A DNA stretch of 64,000 nucleotides from Cellulomonas sp. C5510 (GTDB lineage Bacteria > Actinomycetota > Actinomycetes > Actinomycetales > Cellulomonadaceae): the NCBI RefSeq assembly GCF_019797765.1, contig NZ_CP081862.1, forward strand, positions 3,472,001-3,536,000. Reading direction: 5' to 3'. The notes below the pieces were generated by a model. The model was not told where the DNA came from. It did no database searches and saw only the letters and a program-made list of their open reading frames with translations. How positions within the stretch are numbered: position 1 is the first letter of the stretch; each line of letters begins with the position of its first letter. The position numbers were made by a program, and so were the translations under genes. Shown here one piece after another: positions 16,993 through 26,433 of the stretch.

Positions 16993-17820
16993 TCAGGGGC
17001 GGTCGGTGGCGTGGCGGACGTGGGCGTCCCGGCGGCGGGGGACGACCATCGGCGTGCCGGTCTCCGGGTCGGGCACCACGCGCGAGGCCAGCCCGAAGAC
17101 GTCCCGCACCAGCTCGGCCGTGATGACCTCGCCGGGCGCGCCCTCCGCCACGACGCGGCCGTCCTGCATCGCGATCACGTGCGTGCCGTACCGGGCCGCC
17201 TGGTTGAGGTCGTGCAGCACGGCGACGAGCGTGCGCCCCTCCTCGTGCAGCCGGGCGCACAGGTCCATGACCTCGTACTGGTGGGCGATGTCGAGGAACG
17301 TCGTCGGCTCGTCGAGCAGCAGCAGGTCGGTCTCCTGCGCGAGGGCCATCGCCAGCCACGCGCGCTGCCGCTGGCCGCCGGAGAGGTCCGCGACGTCGCG
17401 GACCCGCAGCTCCGTGACCTCGGTGGCGGCCATCGCGGCGTCGACGGCGCGGGCGTCGTCGGCGGACCACTGGCGCAGCAGACCCTGGTGCGGGTACCGC
17501 CCGCGGGCGACGAGGTCGCCGACGGTGATGCCCTCGGGCGCGATGGGCCCCTGCGGGAGCAGCGCGAGCCGGCGGGCGATCGCGCGGCTGCGCAGCGAGC
17601 CCATCGGCGTGCCGTCCAGCAGCACCCGGCCCGCACGGGGCCGGAGCGTGCGCGCGAGCGCCCGCAGCAGGGTCGACTTGCCGCAGCCGTTCGGCCCGAT
17701 GATGACGGTGAACGACCCCGCGGGCACGGCGACGGTGAGGTCGCGCGCGACCACCAGCCGGTCGTACGCGAGCGTCACGGCGTCCGTCGCGAGCGGCGGC
17801 GCGGCGGGAGTGCCGGTCAT
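16993..17820 (-). CDS. Iron-siderophore ABC transporter ATPase (FepC type)
   Basis: 275 residues with one ATPase domain: Walker A GPNGCGKST near 42, signature [10 protein letters not shown] near 142, Walker B LLLLDEPTTFLDIAHQ, and the H-loop VLHDLNQAARYGTHVIAM. The LLPQGPIAPEGITVGDLVARGRYPH segment is characteristic of FepC/FecE ATPases. It energises iron-siderophore import with the two permeases upstream; its ATG overlaps the TGA of the preceding permease. Last gene of a four-gene iron operon. Confidence 0.93.
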   Translation of the reverse strand: MTGTPAAPPLATDAVTLAYDRLVVARDLTVAVPAGSFTVIIGPNGCGKSTLLRALARTLRPRAGRVLLDGTPMGSLRSRAIARRLALLPQGPIAPEGITVGDLVARGRYPHQGLLRQWSADDARAVDAAMAATEVTELRVRDVADLSGGQRQRAWLAMALAQETDLLLLDEPTTFLDIAHQYEVMDLCARLHEEGRTLVAVLHDLNQAARYGTHVIAMQDGRVVAEGAPGEVITAELVRDVFGLASRVVPDPETGTPMVVPRRRDAHVRHATDRP

Positions 17821-18896
17821 GCGGTCCCCTTCCTCCACTCGCGCACCAGGAGGTACGCGAGGTACGAGCCCCCGAGCAGCGCGGTGAGCACACCGACCGG
17901 GTACTGCACGCCCCACGGCGCGTGCTGCGCGAGCAGGTCCGCGGCGACGAGCAGGGTGGCGCCGGTGCACGCGGCGGCGACCATGCCGGGCCCGGTGGAG
18001 CGCGTGAGCCGGCGGGCGATCTGCGGGGCGGTCAGCGCGATGAACGACACGGGCCCGCACACGCTGACGGCGGCGGCGGTCAGCGCGACGCCCACCGCGA
18101 TCGCCAGGGCGCGCGTGCGTCCCGGGTCCACGCCGAGCGCGGTGGCGGCGTCGTCCCCCATCTCGACGAGCTGGAGGCGCCGGGTCAGCGCGAGCGCGCA
18201 GGGCAGCAGCACCGCGAGCGCGATCCCGATCGTCGCGACGTGCTCGGCGCGGCGGGACAGCAGGCTGCCGTTCAGCCACGCCGCGACCGTCTGCGCCTCC
18301 TCGGCCGTGGCGCGGGCGAGGGCGAGCTGCACGAAGGCCAGGCTCATCGCGCCGACCGCGATGCCGACGACGACCATCCGCAGCGGCGCCCGCACGCCGC
18401 GTCCGGCGCCGAGCAGCACCACGCCGACCGCCAGACCGGCACCGAGCAGGGCGCCCACCGGGCCGGGCAGCACCCCGGGCCACACGAGCGTCGCCGCGGC
18501 CGCGCCCGCCGCCGCGCCCGCGCCGAGGCCGATCACGTCGGGGCTGCCGAGCGGGTTGCGGGTGACGCTCTGGAACACGGAACCGGCCACACCGAACGCG
18601 GCCCCGGCGCCCACCGCGACGCCGAGCCGCGGCGCACGGTTGGACCACAGGACCCACTCCTGCGCGCGGGACCCCTGGCCGGCCAGCACGGCGGGCAGCT
18701 CCGCGGGGCTGATGCCGAGCTCGCCGAGCCAGACCGTCACGACCGCGAGCACGAGCACGACGAGCAGCGCGGCCGCGCACACGACGACCGGGCGGCGGTT
18801 CACGCGGACGGCGACCCCGTGCCCGCTGCGACCGGCCCCGGCGCGGACGACGGCAGGCGTCCCGGGCGCGGCCGGCGCTCCCGCGGTCCTGGTCAC
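17817..18896 (-). CDS. Iron-siderophore ABC transporter permease (FecCD family, second)
   Basis: 359 residues, GTG start overlapping the stop of the other permease (GTGA). A 30-residue cytoplasmic tail precedes the first membrane helix (RPVVVCAAALLVVLVLAVVT). The FecCD hallmark RAPRLGVAVGAGAAFGVAGS and VFQSVTRNPLGSPDVIG follow, then about nine further hydrophobic spans. GPVSFIALTAPQIARRL is the conserved cytoplasmic coupling loop. The protein forms the membrane channel with its partner. Confidence 0.92.
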   Translation of the reverse strand: MTRTAGAPAAPGTPAVVRAGAGRSGHGVAVRVNRRPVVVCAAALLVVLVLAVVTVWLGELGISPAELPAVLAGQGSRAQEWVLWSNRAPRLGVAVGAGAAFGVAGSVFQSVTRNPLGSPDVIGLGAGAAAGAAAATLVWPGVLPGPVGALLGAGLAVGVVLLGAGRGVRAPLRMVVVGIAVGAMSLAFVQLALARATAEEAQTVAAWLNGSLLSRRAEHVATIGIALAVLLPCALALTRRLQLVEMGDDAATALGVDPGRTRALAIAVGVALTAAAVSVCGPVSFIALTAPQIARRLTRSTGPGMVAAACTGATLLVAADLLAQHAPWGVQYPVGVLTALLGGSYLAYLLVREWRKGTA

Positions 18897-19942
18897 AGCC
18901 CGACCCTCCCCCGCCGCACGGCCGCCACGAGGAACGGCGCCCCCAGGAACGCGGTCACCACGCCGACCATCAGCTCGCCGGGACGCGCGACGACCCGTCC
19001 CACCACGTCGGCCCCGAGCAGCAGGACCGGGCCGAGCAGCGCCGCGTACGGCAGCAGCCACCGGTGGTCGGCGCCGGTGACCGTCCGCACGGTCAGCGGG
19101 ACCGCGAGCCCGACGAACGCCACGGGCCCGACGGCGGCCACCGACGCCGCCGCGAGCACCGTGGCGGCAGCCCCCGCGAGGAGGCGCGTCCGCCCGGCGC
19201 TGAGCCCGAGCGCCGTCGCCGTCTCGTCCCCCAGCGCCAGGGCGTTCAGGGGCCGCGCGAGCAGCAGCGCCAGCACGAGCCCGGCGACGACGTACGGCAG
19301 CACCAGCCCCACGGTGCCGTCCGGCCGCCCGGCCAGCGAGCCGATGACCCAGAACCGGTACGTCGTGAAGACGTCGGTGTCGGCCAGCGTGATCGCCTGC
19401 ACCAGCGCGAGCAGCACCGCCCCGACGGCCGACCCCGCGAGCACGAGCCGCACCGGCGTCGCCCGGCCGCCCGGCCCGCCGGACCCGATGACGTACACCG
19501 CGACGGTCGCCAGCACGGCGCCGGGGAGCGCCGCCCAGACCGAGCGCCCGGCGGTTCCTCCGGCGAGCGCCGTCACGACCACCACGGAGGCCGACGCCCC
19601 GGCGTTCACGCCGAGCAGGCCCGGGTCGCCGAGCGGGTTGCGGGTCAGGCCCTGGATGACGGCGCCGGACACCGCGAGGGCCGCGCCCGCGAGCAGTCCG
19701 AGCGCGGTGCGGGACAGCCGCGACTGCACGACGGCGGAGGTGTACCCGTCGTCGGGGCGCAGCCACGCCGACCACACCTCGCCGAGCGGCACCGGCTTGG
19801 ACCCGACGGCGACGCTGAGCCCGCACGCGAGCAGCAGCAGCCCGGCCGCGACCACCAGCCCCGCGGCCAGCGCCCAGGTACGCGACCGCGAGCCCCGCGC
19901 GGTGCTGCGCGGGGCTCGCGGGGCGGTGACGCCGGTGGTCAC
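18893..19942 (-). CDS. Iron-siderophore ABC transporter permease (FecCD family, first)
   Basis: 349 residues, GTG start. Membrane helix 1 (WALAAGLVVAAGLLLLACGL) is followed by the FecCD signatures SRLSRTALGLLAGAALAVSG and IQGLTRNPLGDPGLLGVNAG. The coupling loop is GPVAFVGLAVPLTVRTVTGA. The gene lies 43 bases after the binding-protein gene and overlaps the second permease by four bases. The two permeases are paralogous and should form a heterodimer. Confidence 0.92.
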   Translation of the reverse strand: MTTGVTAPRAPRSTARGSRSRTWALAAGLVVAAGLLLLACGLSVAVGSKPVPLGEVWSAWLRPDDGYTSAVVQSRLSRTALGLLAGAALAVSGAVIQGLTRNPLGDPGLLGVNAGASASVVVVTALAGGTAGRSVWAALPGAVLATVAVYVIGSGGPGGRATPVRLVLAGSAVGAVLLALVQAITLADTDVFTTYRFWVIGSLAGRPDGTVGLVLPYVVAGLVLALLLARPLNALALGDETATALGLSAGRTRLLAGAAATVLAAASVAAVGPVAFVGLAVPLTVRTVTGADHRWLLPYAALLGPVLLLGADVVGRVVARPGELMVGVVTAFLGAPFLVAAVRRGRVGL

Positions 19943-19985
19943 GCGCGGGCGCCGGGGTGCTCGTCCGGGCCGGGTCGGCAGGTGC

Positions 19986-21062
19986 TCAGCTCCCGGTCAC
20001 CTTCGCGACGACCTCCTCGATCTGCGGGACGTACGCGTCGAGGGCGTACGGCACGCTCAGCGGGTCGGCGACCGTGACGGCCATGCCGAGCTGCCGGTCG
20101 ATCATCGGCAGGTACGCGCCGGAGGCGAACGCCGGCATCTGCTGCCACAGCGGCTGCGCCTCCGTGGCCGCCTGCTCGTCCTCGTCGTTGAACCAGGTGA
20201 ACAGCACGTCCACGTCGTCGAGCCGGTCCGCGTTCTCCAGGCCCAGGGTGGCGTAGAACGAGCCGGGGTCGGGCTCCAGCGCGGACGCCGACGGCGCGAG
20301 CTGCAGCCCGAGGCTCGACAGCAGCGCGACGCGGGTGTCCCCGGGCATGTAGACGCCGAGCGCACCCGCCTGGTCGCCGCCGTAGACGTACGCGTAGGTC
20401 ACGTCCGCCCACTCGGGGTGCGCCTGCGCGACCTCGTCGTACGCGGCCTGGATGCCGTCGACCAGCTCGTCGCCACGCTCCGGGACGCCCAGCGCCTGCG
20501 CCGCGATCGCGATCTGGTCCTCGACGGACGTCGCCCACGCGTCGCCCGGGTAGGCGACGACGGGCGCGAAGTCGGAGAGCTGGTCGAACGTGGCCTGGTC
20601 GATGCCGGACTGCGTCGCGAGGATCAGGTCGGGCTCGAGGGCGATGACGGCCTCGACGTCGAGCTCCGGGTACATCCTGATGGTCTCGGGCAGCTCCTCG
20701 CCGGCGTCCTCGACCGCTTCGCGGAACCACGGCTGGTACCCGTCCTCGTCGCCGGCCCAGTCGTCGGACTCGATGCCGACGGGCGTGGTGCCGAGCGAGA
20801 ACGCGATGTCGGCTGCGCCCCACCCGAGGGCCACGACCCGCTCGGGCCGCTCCGCGATGGTCGCCTCGCCGAGCGAGGACTCGATCGTGACCGGGTACGC
20901 GCCGTCGGCCGCGGCGGTGTCGTCCGGGGCGCCGGCGTCCTCCGCGGACCCGCTGTCGTCACCTGAGCAGGCGGTCAGGGCGAGCGTGGCGACGCCGAGC
21001 ACGGCGACGGCGGTCAGGCCGCGGCGGGCGGCCGGGCGCGGGCGGGACGTGCGAGCGTGCAC
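19986..21062 (-). CDS. Iron-siderophore-binding lipoprotein (FepB type)
   Basis: 358 residues from a GTG start (VHARTSRPRPAARRG), with GGAG about 7 bases upstream. The signal peptide ends in LTAC, where the Cys near residue 32 is lipidated. The fold is the helical-backbone binding protein type: RPERVVALGWGAADIAFSLG, then LDVEAVIALEPDLILATQSG in the first lobe. It should catch a ferric siderophore and hand it to the FecCD permeases. An ATG 35 codons further upstream would give an unlikely signal peptide and overlap the DtxR-type box region, so the GTG is preferred. Confidence 0.9.
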   Translation of the reverse strand: MHARTSRPRPAARRGLTAVAVLGVATLALTACSGDDSGSAEDAGAPDDTAAADGAYPVTIESSLGEATIAERPERVVALGWGAADIAFSLGTTPVGIESDDWAGDEDGYQPWFREAVEDAGEELPETIRMYPELDVEAVIALEPDLILATQSGIDQATFDQLSDFAPVVAYPGDAWATSVEDQIAIAAQALGVPERGDELVDGIQAAYDEVAQAHPEWADVTYAYVYGGDQAGALGVYMPGDTRVALLSSLGLQLAPSASALEPDPGSFYATLGLENADRLDDVDVLFTWFNDEDEQAATEAQPLWQQMPAFASGAYLPMIDRQLGMAVTVADPLSVPYALDAYVPQIEEVVAKVTGS

Positions 21063-21126
21063 GAGGGGCTCCGATCCGGGGAGGGGCGCCCGCGCCACCA
21101 CCGCGGCGTCGTCGGCGCCGCGACGA

Positions 21127-21145
21127 TGAGGCGAGCCTAACCTAC
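21127..21145. promoter_or_regulatory. DtxR/IdeR-type iron box before the siderophore operon
   Basis: Read on the minus strand, the 19 bases GTAGGTTAGGCTCGCCTCA match the IdeR/DtxR consensus TTAGGTTAGGCTAACCTAA at 15 positions, with the left half nearly perfect. It lies 65 bases before the binding-protein start, where it can block the promoter when iron is plentiful. The same 108-base gap separates the operon from purC, which ends at 21171. Confidence 0.85.
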
Positions 21146-21170
21146 CTTCGGGCGCCCCTCGGGCCAAGGC

Positions 21171-22094
21171 TCAGAGGGTGAGCGGCCGCCCGGTGAGGCG
21201 CTCGTACGCCTCCAGGTACCGGTCCCGGGTGCGCGCCACGACGTCGGCCGGCAGCGGGGGCGGCGGCACGTCCGACGCGCGGTCCCACCCCGACGCCGGC
21301 GACGTCAGCCAGTCGCGCACGAACTGCTTGTCGAAGCTCGGCTGCGCTCGGCCGGGCTCCCACGCGTCCGCGGGCCAGAACCGCGACGAGTCCGGCGTCA
21401 GCACCTCGTCCCCGAGCGTCAGCTCCCCGGTGACCAGGTCCCTCCCGAACTCCAGCTTGGTGTCCGCCAGGACGACCCCGCGCTCGCGCGCGATGCCCTC
21501 CGCCCGTGCGTACACGGCCAGCGTGAGGTCGCGCAGCCGCTCGGCGAGCTCCCGCCCGACGGTCGCGGCCACCTGGTCGAGGGTGACGTTCTCGTCGTGC
21601 TCCCCGAGCTCGGCCTTGGTCGCGGGCGTGAACACCGGCTCCGTGAGCCGCGAGCCGTCCACCAGCCCCGCGGGCAGCGGGATGCCCGTCACGGAGCCCG
21701 ACTCCCGGTACTCCGCGAGGCCCGACCCCGTGAGGTAGCCGCGTGCGACGCACTCGACCGGCACCATGTCGAGGCGGCGGCACAGCATCGCCCGTCCGAG
21801 AACCGGCTCCGGGACGTCCGGCGCGTCGGCGGTGACGACGTGGTGCGGGACCAGGTCGGCGAGCTGCTCGAACCACCACAGGCTGAGCTGCGTGAGCACG
21901 ACGCCCTTGCCGGGGATGCCGGGCTCGAGCACGTGGTCGTAGGCGCTCACCCTGTCGCTGGCCACGACCAGCACGACGTCGCCGTGCCGCTCCGCGACGC
22001 CCGCCCCGGCGTCCTGCGTGGTGTCGGGGACGTAGAGGTCGCGGACCTTGCCGGAGTACGTGTGCGTCCAGCCGGGCAGCGCGGGAGCGGTCAT
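21171..22094 (-). CDS. purC: SAICAR synthetase PurC
   Basis: 307 residues. Phosphoribosylaminoimidazole-succinocarboxamide synthase joins CAIR and aspartate with ATP. Family motifs: YSGKVRDLYV at the N-terminus, ASDRVSAYDHVLEPGIPGKG, LDMVPVECVARGYLTGSG, then VLADTKLEFG and DEVLTPDSSRFWPAD. The length matches the eukaryote-like, longer actinobacterial form. It follows purD 48 bases downstream in the same direction. Confidence 0.96.
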   Translation of the reverse strand: MTAPALPGWTHTYSGKVRDLYVPDTTQDAGAGVAERHGDVVLVVASDRVSAYDHVLEPGIPGKGVVLTQLSLWWFEQLADLVPHHVVTADAPDVPEPVLGRAMLCRRLDMVPVECVARGYLTGSGLAEYRESGSVTGIPLPAGLVDGSRLTEPVFTPATKAELGEHDENVTLDQVAATVGRELAERLRDLTLAVYARAEGIARERGVVLADTKLEFGRDLVTGELTLGDEVLTPDSSRFWPADAWEPGRAQPSFDKQFVRDWLTSPASGWDRASDVPPPPLPADVVARTRDRYLEAYERLTGRPLTL

Positions 22095-22142
22095 GCGTCC
22101 ATCCTGCCGCAGGCCGTCGGGGTGCGGCGCCGGCGTCCGGCG

Positions 22143-23405
22143 TCAGGCCCCGGCGGCCGCCCGCGCGATGTCCGTGCGGTGGTGGGAGCCGTCCAGCCGG
22201 ATGCGCTCGACGCCCGCGTAGGCCGCCGCCCGTGCCGCCGCGAGGTCGCGCCCGGTGCCGACGACGGACAGCACCCGGCCCCCGGCGGACAGCACCGCCC
22301 CGTCCGCGCCGGCCGCGGTGCCGGCGTGCAGCACGTCCACGCCCGGCAGCGCGGCCGCGTCGGCGAGCCCCTCGATGACGTCGCCCGTGCGCGGCGCCTC
22401 CGGGTAGCCGGACGAGGCGACGACCACGGTCACCGCGGCGTCCTCGCGCCACTCCAGCGGCGGCAGCTCCGTGAGCCGGCCCGTCGCGGCCGCCAGCAGC
22501 ACGCCCGCCAGCGGCGTCGCGAGGCGCGCGAGCACCACCTGCGTCTCCGGGTCGCCGAAGCGCGCGTTGAACTCGACCACCCGGGTGCCGCGGCTCGTCA
22601 GCGCCAGCCCGCAGTACAGGACGCCAGCGAACGGGGTGCCGCGGCGAGCCATCTCGTCCACGGTCGGCTGCGCCACCTGCGCCACGACCTCCTCGACCAG
22701 CCCCGCGGGCGCCCACGGCAGCGGGGAGTACGCGCCCATGCCGCCGGTGTTGGGGCCGGTGTCCGCGTCGCCGACGCGCTTGAAGTCCTGCGCCGGCACC
22801 AGCGGGACCACGTGCGTGCCGTCGGACAGCACGAACAGCGAGACCTCGGGGCCGTCCAGGTAGTCCTCGACCACGACCCGGCCGCCCGGCTTCGCGAGGC
22901 ACGCGAGCGCGTGCGCCAGCGCCGCCGCGCGGTCCTCGGTGACGACGACGCCCTTGCCGGCCGCGAGGCCGTCGTCCTTCACGACGTACGGGGCACCGAA
23001 CGTGTCGAGCGCCGCGGCCGCGCGCTCCGGGTCCGTGACGACCACCGGGTCGGCGGTCGGCACGCCCGCGGCGGCCATGACCTCCTTCGCGAACGCCTTC
23101 GACCCCTCAAGGCGCGCCGCCTCCGCGCCCGGGCCGAACACGGGCACCCCGGCGGCCCGCACCGCGTCGGCCACCCCCGCCACCAGCGGCGCCTCCGGCC
23201 CCACGACGACGAGGTCCACGCCGAGCGACGTCGCGAGCGCCGCCACGGCGTCCCCGTCGAGCGGGTCGACGGGGTGCAGCACGGCGAGGGCGCCGATGCC
23301 GGGGTTGCCGGGGGCGGCGTGCAGCTCGGTGACGGCCGGGTCCTGGGACAGGGCGAGGGCGAGGGCGTGCTCGCGGGCGCCGGTCCCGACGACGAGGATC
23401 TTCAC
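22143..23405 (-). CDS. purD: Phosphoribosylamine-glycine ligase PurD
   Basis: 420 residues, the normal GARS length. It starts [20 protein letters not shown], the nucleotide-binding N-domain. The ATP-grasp region is [16 protein letters not shown] and [20 protein letters not shown]. The metal and product-binding stretch [12 protein letters not shown] and the C-terminal [14 protein letters not shown] follow. It makes GAR from phosphoribosylamine and glycine, the second step of purine synthesis. purC follows in the same transcript direction. Confidence 0.97.
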   Translation of the reverse strand: MKILVVGTGAREHALALALSQDPAVTELHAAPGNPGIGALAVLHPVDPLDGDAVAALATSLGVDLVVVGPEAPLVAGVADAVRAAGVPVFGPGAEAARLEGSKAFAKEVMAAAGVPTADPVVVTDPERAAAALDTFGAPYVVKDDGLAAGKGVVVTEDRAAALAHALACLAKPGGRVVVEDYLDGPEVSLFVLSDGTHVVPLVPAQDFKRVGDADTGPNTGGMGAYSPLPWAPAGLVEEVVAQVAQPTVDEMARRGTPFAGVLYCGLALTSRGTRVVEFNARFGDPETQVVLARLATPLAGVLLAAATGRLTELPPLEWREDAAVTVVVASSGYPEAPRTGDVIEGLADAAALPGVDVLHAGTAAGADGAVLSAGGRVLSVVGTGRDLAAARAAAYAGVERIRLDGSHHRTDIARAAAGA

Positions 23406-23425
23406 GGGCCGACCCTACCGAGCCG

Positions 23426-23447
23426 CCGCGCGCCCCCGGGCGCGCGG
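23426..23447. terminator. 22-base palindrome between purA and purD
   Basis: CCGCGCGCCC (23426-23435) and GGGCGCGCGG (23438-23447) pair perfectly around two bases. It stands between the purA stop (23527) and the purD start (23405) and could end purA transcripts or reduce readthrough. No U-run is present. Confidence 0.4.
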
Positions 23448-23526
23448 ACCGCGCCCTGGGACGCGCGCGGGAGAGGGGCCCCGGCCCGGGCCCGCGGGAC
23501 GGGGACGGCCCCCGCCACGCTGCCCG

Positions 23527-25069
<1,543 letters not shown>

Positions 25070-25093
25070 AGGAGAGGGAGGGGAGGGAGGGGG

Positions 25094-25516
25094 TCAGCGG
25101 AGGGCGCTGATCTCCTCCGGGGAGGTGCCGGAGTCCACCAGGAGCTGGGCGCAGCGGTCGGCCTCGTCCTCCTCGTCGATGGCGTCGGCGGCCTCCGCGA
25201 GCGCGAGCAGCGCCCGCAGGAACCCCTGGTTCGGCTCGTGGTCGGCGGGGACGGGCCCGCGCCCGCGCCAGCCGGCCCGGCGCAGGGCGTCGAGCCCGCG
25301 GTGGTAGCCGGTGCGCGCGTAGGCGTACGCCGCAACCGGGTCGCCCTCGTCGGCCAGCGCGCGCTCGGCGAGCAGCGCCCAGGCGAGCGACGACGTCGGC
25401 ACCTCACGGGCGGCGTCGCGGGGGTCTCCACCCCGGTCGAGCACCGCGCGCGCGTCGGCGTCGGGACCCTCGGGCAGGCGGGTGGGCTCGGGCTCGAGGA
25501 GGTTCGGACCGGTCAT
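25094..25516 (-). CDS. DUF3151 family protein
   Basis: 140 residues from MTGPNLLEPEPTRLPEGPDA. The block SSLAWALLAERALADEGDPV, then AYAYARTGYHRGLDALRRAGW and the GRGPVPADHEPNQGFLRALL segment, is the signature of DUF3151. This is a small soluble helical (TPR-like) protein found across Actinobacteria. Function unknown. A longer upstream extension of the frame would run antisense through the STAS gene and was rejected. It diverges from the STAS gene across about 93 bases. Confidence 0.9.
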   Translation of the reverse strand: MTGPNLLEPEPTRLPEGPDADARAVLDRGGDPRDAAREVPTSSLAWALLAERALADEGDPVAAYAYARTGYHRGLDALRRAGWRGRGPVPADHEPNQGFLRALLALAEAADAIDEEDEADRCAQLLVDSGTSPEEISALR

Positions 25517-25609
25517 GGGCCCAGTGTCGCAGGCACCCGCTCCGCATGCGGTCCCGGGGCGCGGGTGGTTACAGTCGTCCCGCCCCTGCCGGCCCCACGG
25601 AGGTCCCCC

Positions 25610-25972
25610 ATGATCGAGATCGCCACCTCGGCGGCGACGACCACCCTCGTCATCGCCGGCGACCTCGACCTCGCCGAGCGCGACCAGTTCCCCGAGATCG
25701 CGGCCCGCGTGGTGGGGCTGCGGCGCCAGCTGCTGGTCATCGACATGTGCGGCGTGACGTTCATGGACTCGACGGGCGCGGCGTTCCTCATCTCGCTGGC
25801 CGACGCCAGCCGCAAGCGCGGCGGGGCCACGGTGCTGCGCGGTGCGGACCCGCGGGACCTGTTCGTGCTGGAGATCTGCGGGGCGCTGGAGCTGTTCCGC
25901 ATCGACGCCGAGCACCGCTGCGCGGGCGACGAGACGACCAGCGCGACCGAGGACGCGTCCTCGCCCGCCTGA
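25610..25972 (+). CDS. STAS-domain anti-sigma factor antagonist
   Basis: 120 residues from MIEIATSAATTTLVIAGDLD, with GGAGG 7 bases before the ATG. The phosphorylatable Ser/Thr region is CGVTFMDSTGAAFLISLADA, and the rest follows the SpoIIAA fold. Such proteins bind a serine kinase anti-sigma factor when dephosphorylated. The SpoIIE-type phosphatase encoded at 26434-28632 is a natural partner. A TACAGT -10-like box lies at 25570-25575. Convergent with the mazF remnant, whose stop is only 8 bases past this stop. Confidence 0.88.
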   Translation: MIEIATSAATTTLVIAGDLDLAERDQFPEIAARVVGLRRQLLVIDMCGVTFMDSTGAAFLISLADASRKRGGATVLRGADPRDLFVLEICGALELFRIDAEHRCAGDETTSATEDASSPA

Positions 25973-25979
25973 CCGCGCC

Positions 25980-26178
25980 TCAGAGCGCCGGCACGGTCCG
26001 CAGACCGGCGTCGAGCTGGTGCACGAGGCCGCTGGGGAGCGCCCGGACGGGCCGGTCCACGTCCTCGCGGGAGACGACGGTGACCTGCGAGACGTTCGCG
26101 ACGGAGTCCTTCGGGAGACCGGACGCCCCCCTGCGGGACGAGGACGTCCACCCGGCAGACGTCGCCGCGCTCGATCAC
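25980..26178 (-). pseudogene. MazF/PemK toxin remnant (internal deletion and frameshift)
   Basis: From a GTG at 26178 the frame reads IERGDVCRVDVLVPQGG and then loses the family. In the next frame the text continues SGLPKDSVANVSQVTVVSRE and ends LVHQLDAGLRTVPAL, stop at 25980-25982, which is the C-terminal third of MazF. The central RNA-binding part (normally about 50 residues) is missing and the two ends are out of frame. The GTG overlaps the antitoxin stop by four bases, as in intact mazEF pairs. Inactive as a toxin. Confidence 0.75.
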
Positions 26179-26417
26179 CGGTCAGCCTCGGTGACGACGT
26201 CGGCAGCTGCGCGACGGAAGTCCTCCGTGCCGGCTCCGGGTCGCCCCGCGCCCGCGATCGCGTCGTCGGTGCGCGACGTCAGGTCCTGCGAGCCGAGCCC
26301 ATCGGCGTACCGCCCCGCGGCGCGGCGGTAGCACGCCGACCGCGTCATCCCGTGACGCCGCGCGCTCGCGTCGATGCGCGCCGCCTCGTGGTCCGGGATG
26401 GAGAGCGCCGTCGTACG
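26175..26417 (-). pseudogene. MazE-like ribbon-helix-helix antitoxin remnant, start codon lost
   Basis: The frame reads RTTALSIPDHEAARIDASAR, then RHGMTRSACYRRAAGRYADG, a ribbon-helix-helix DNA-binding N-terminus. The toxin-binding tail ends VVTEADR at 26175. The expected ATG before Arg-Thr-Thr is absent: the codons there read CGC CGT ACG ACG. The only ATG nearby is in another frame. An internal ATG in HGM-TRS could at most give a truncated protein. Together with the broken toxin this is a decayed mazEF module. It abuts the SpoIIE-type gene, whose stop is at 26434. Confidence 0.65.
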
Positions 26418-26433
26418 GCGAGTACGACCCCGG

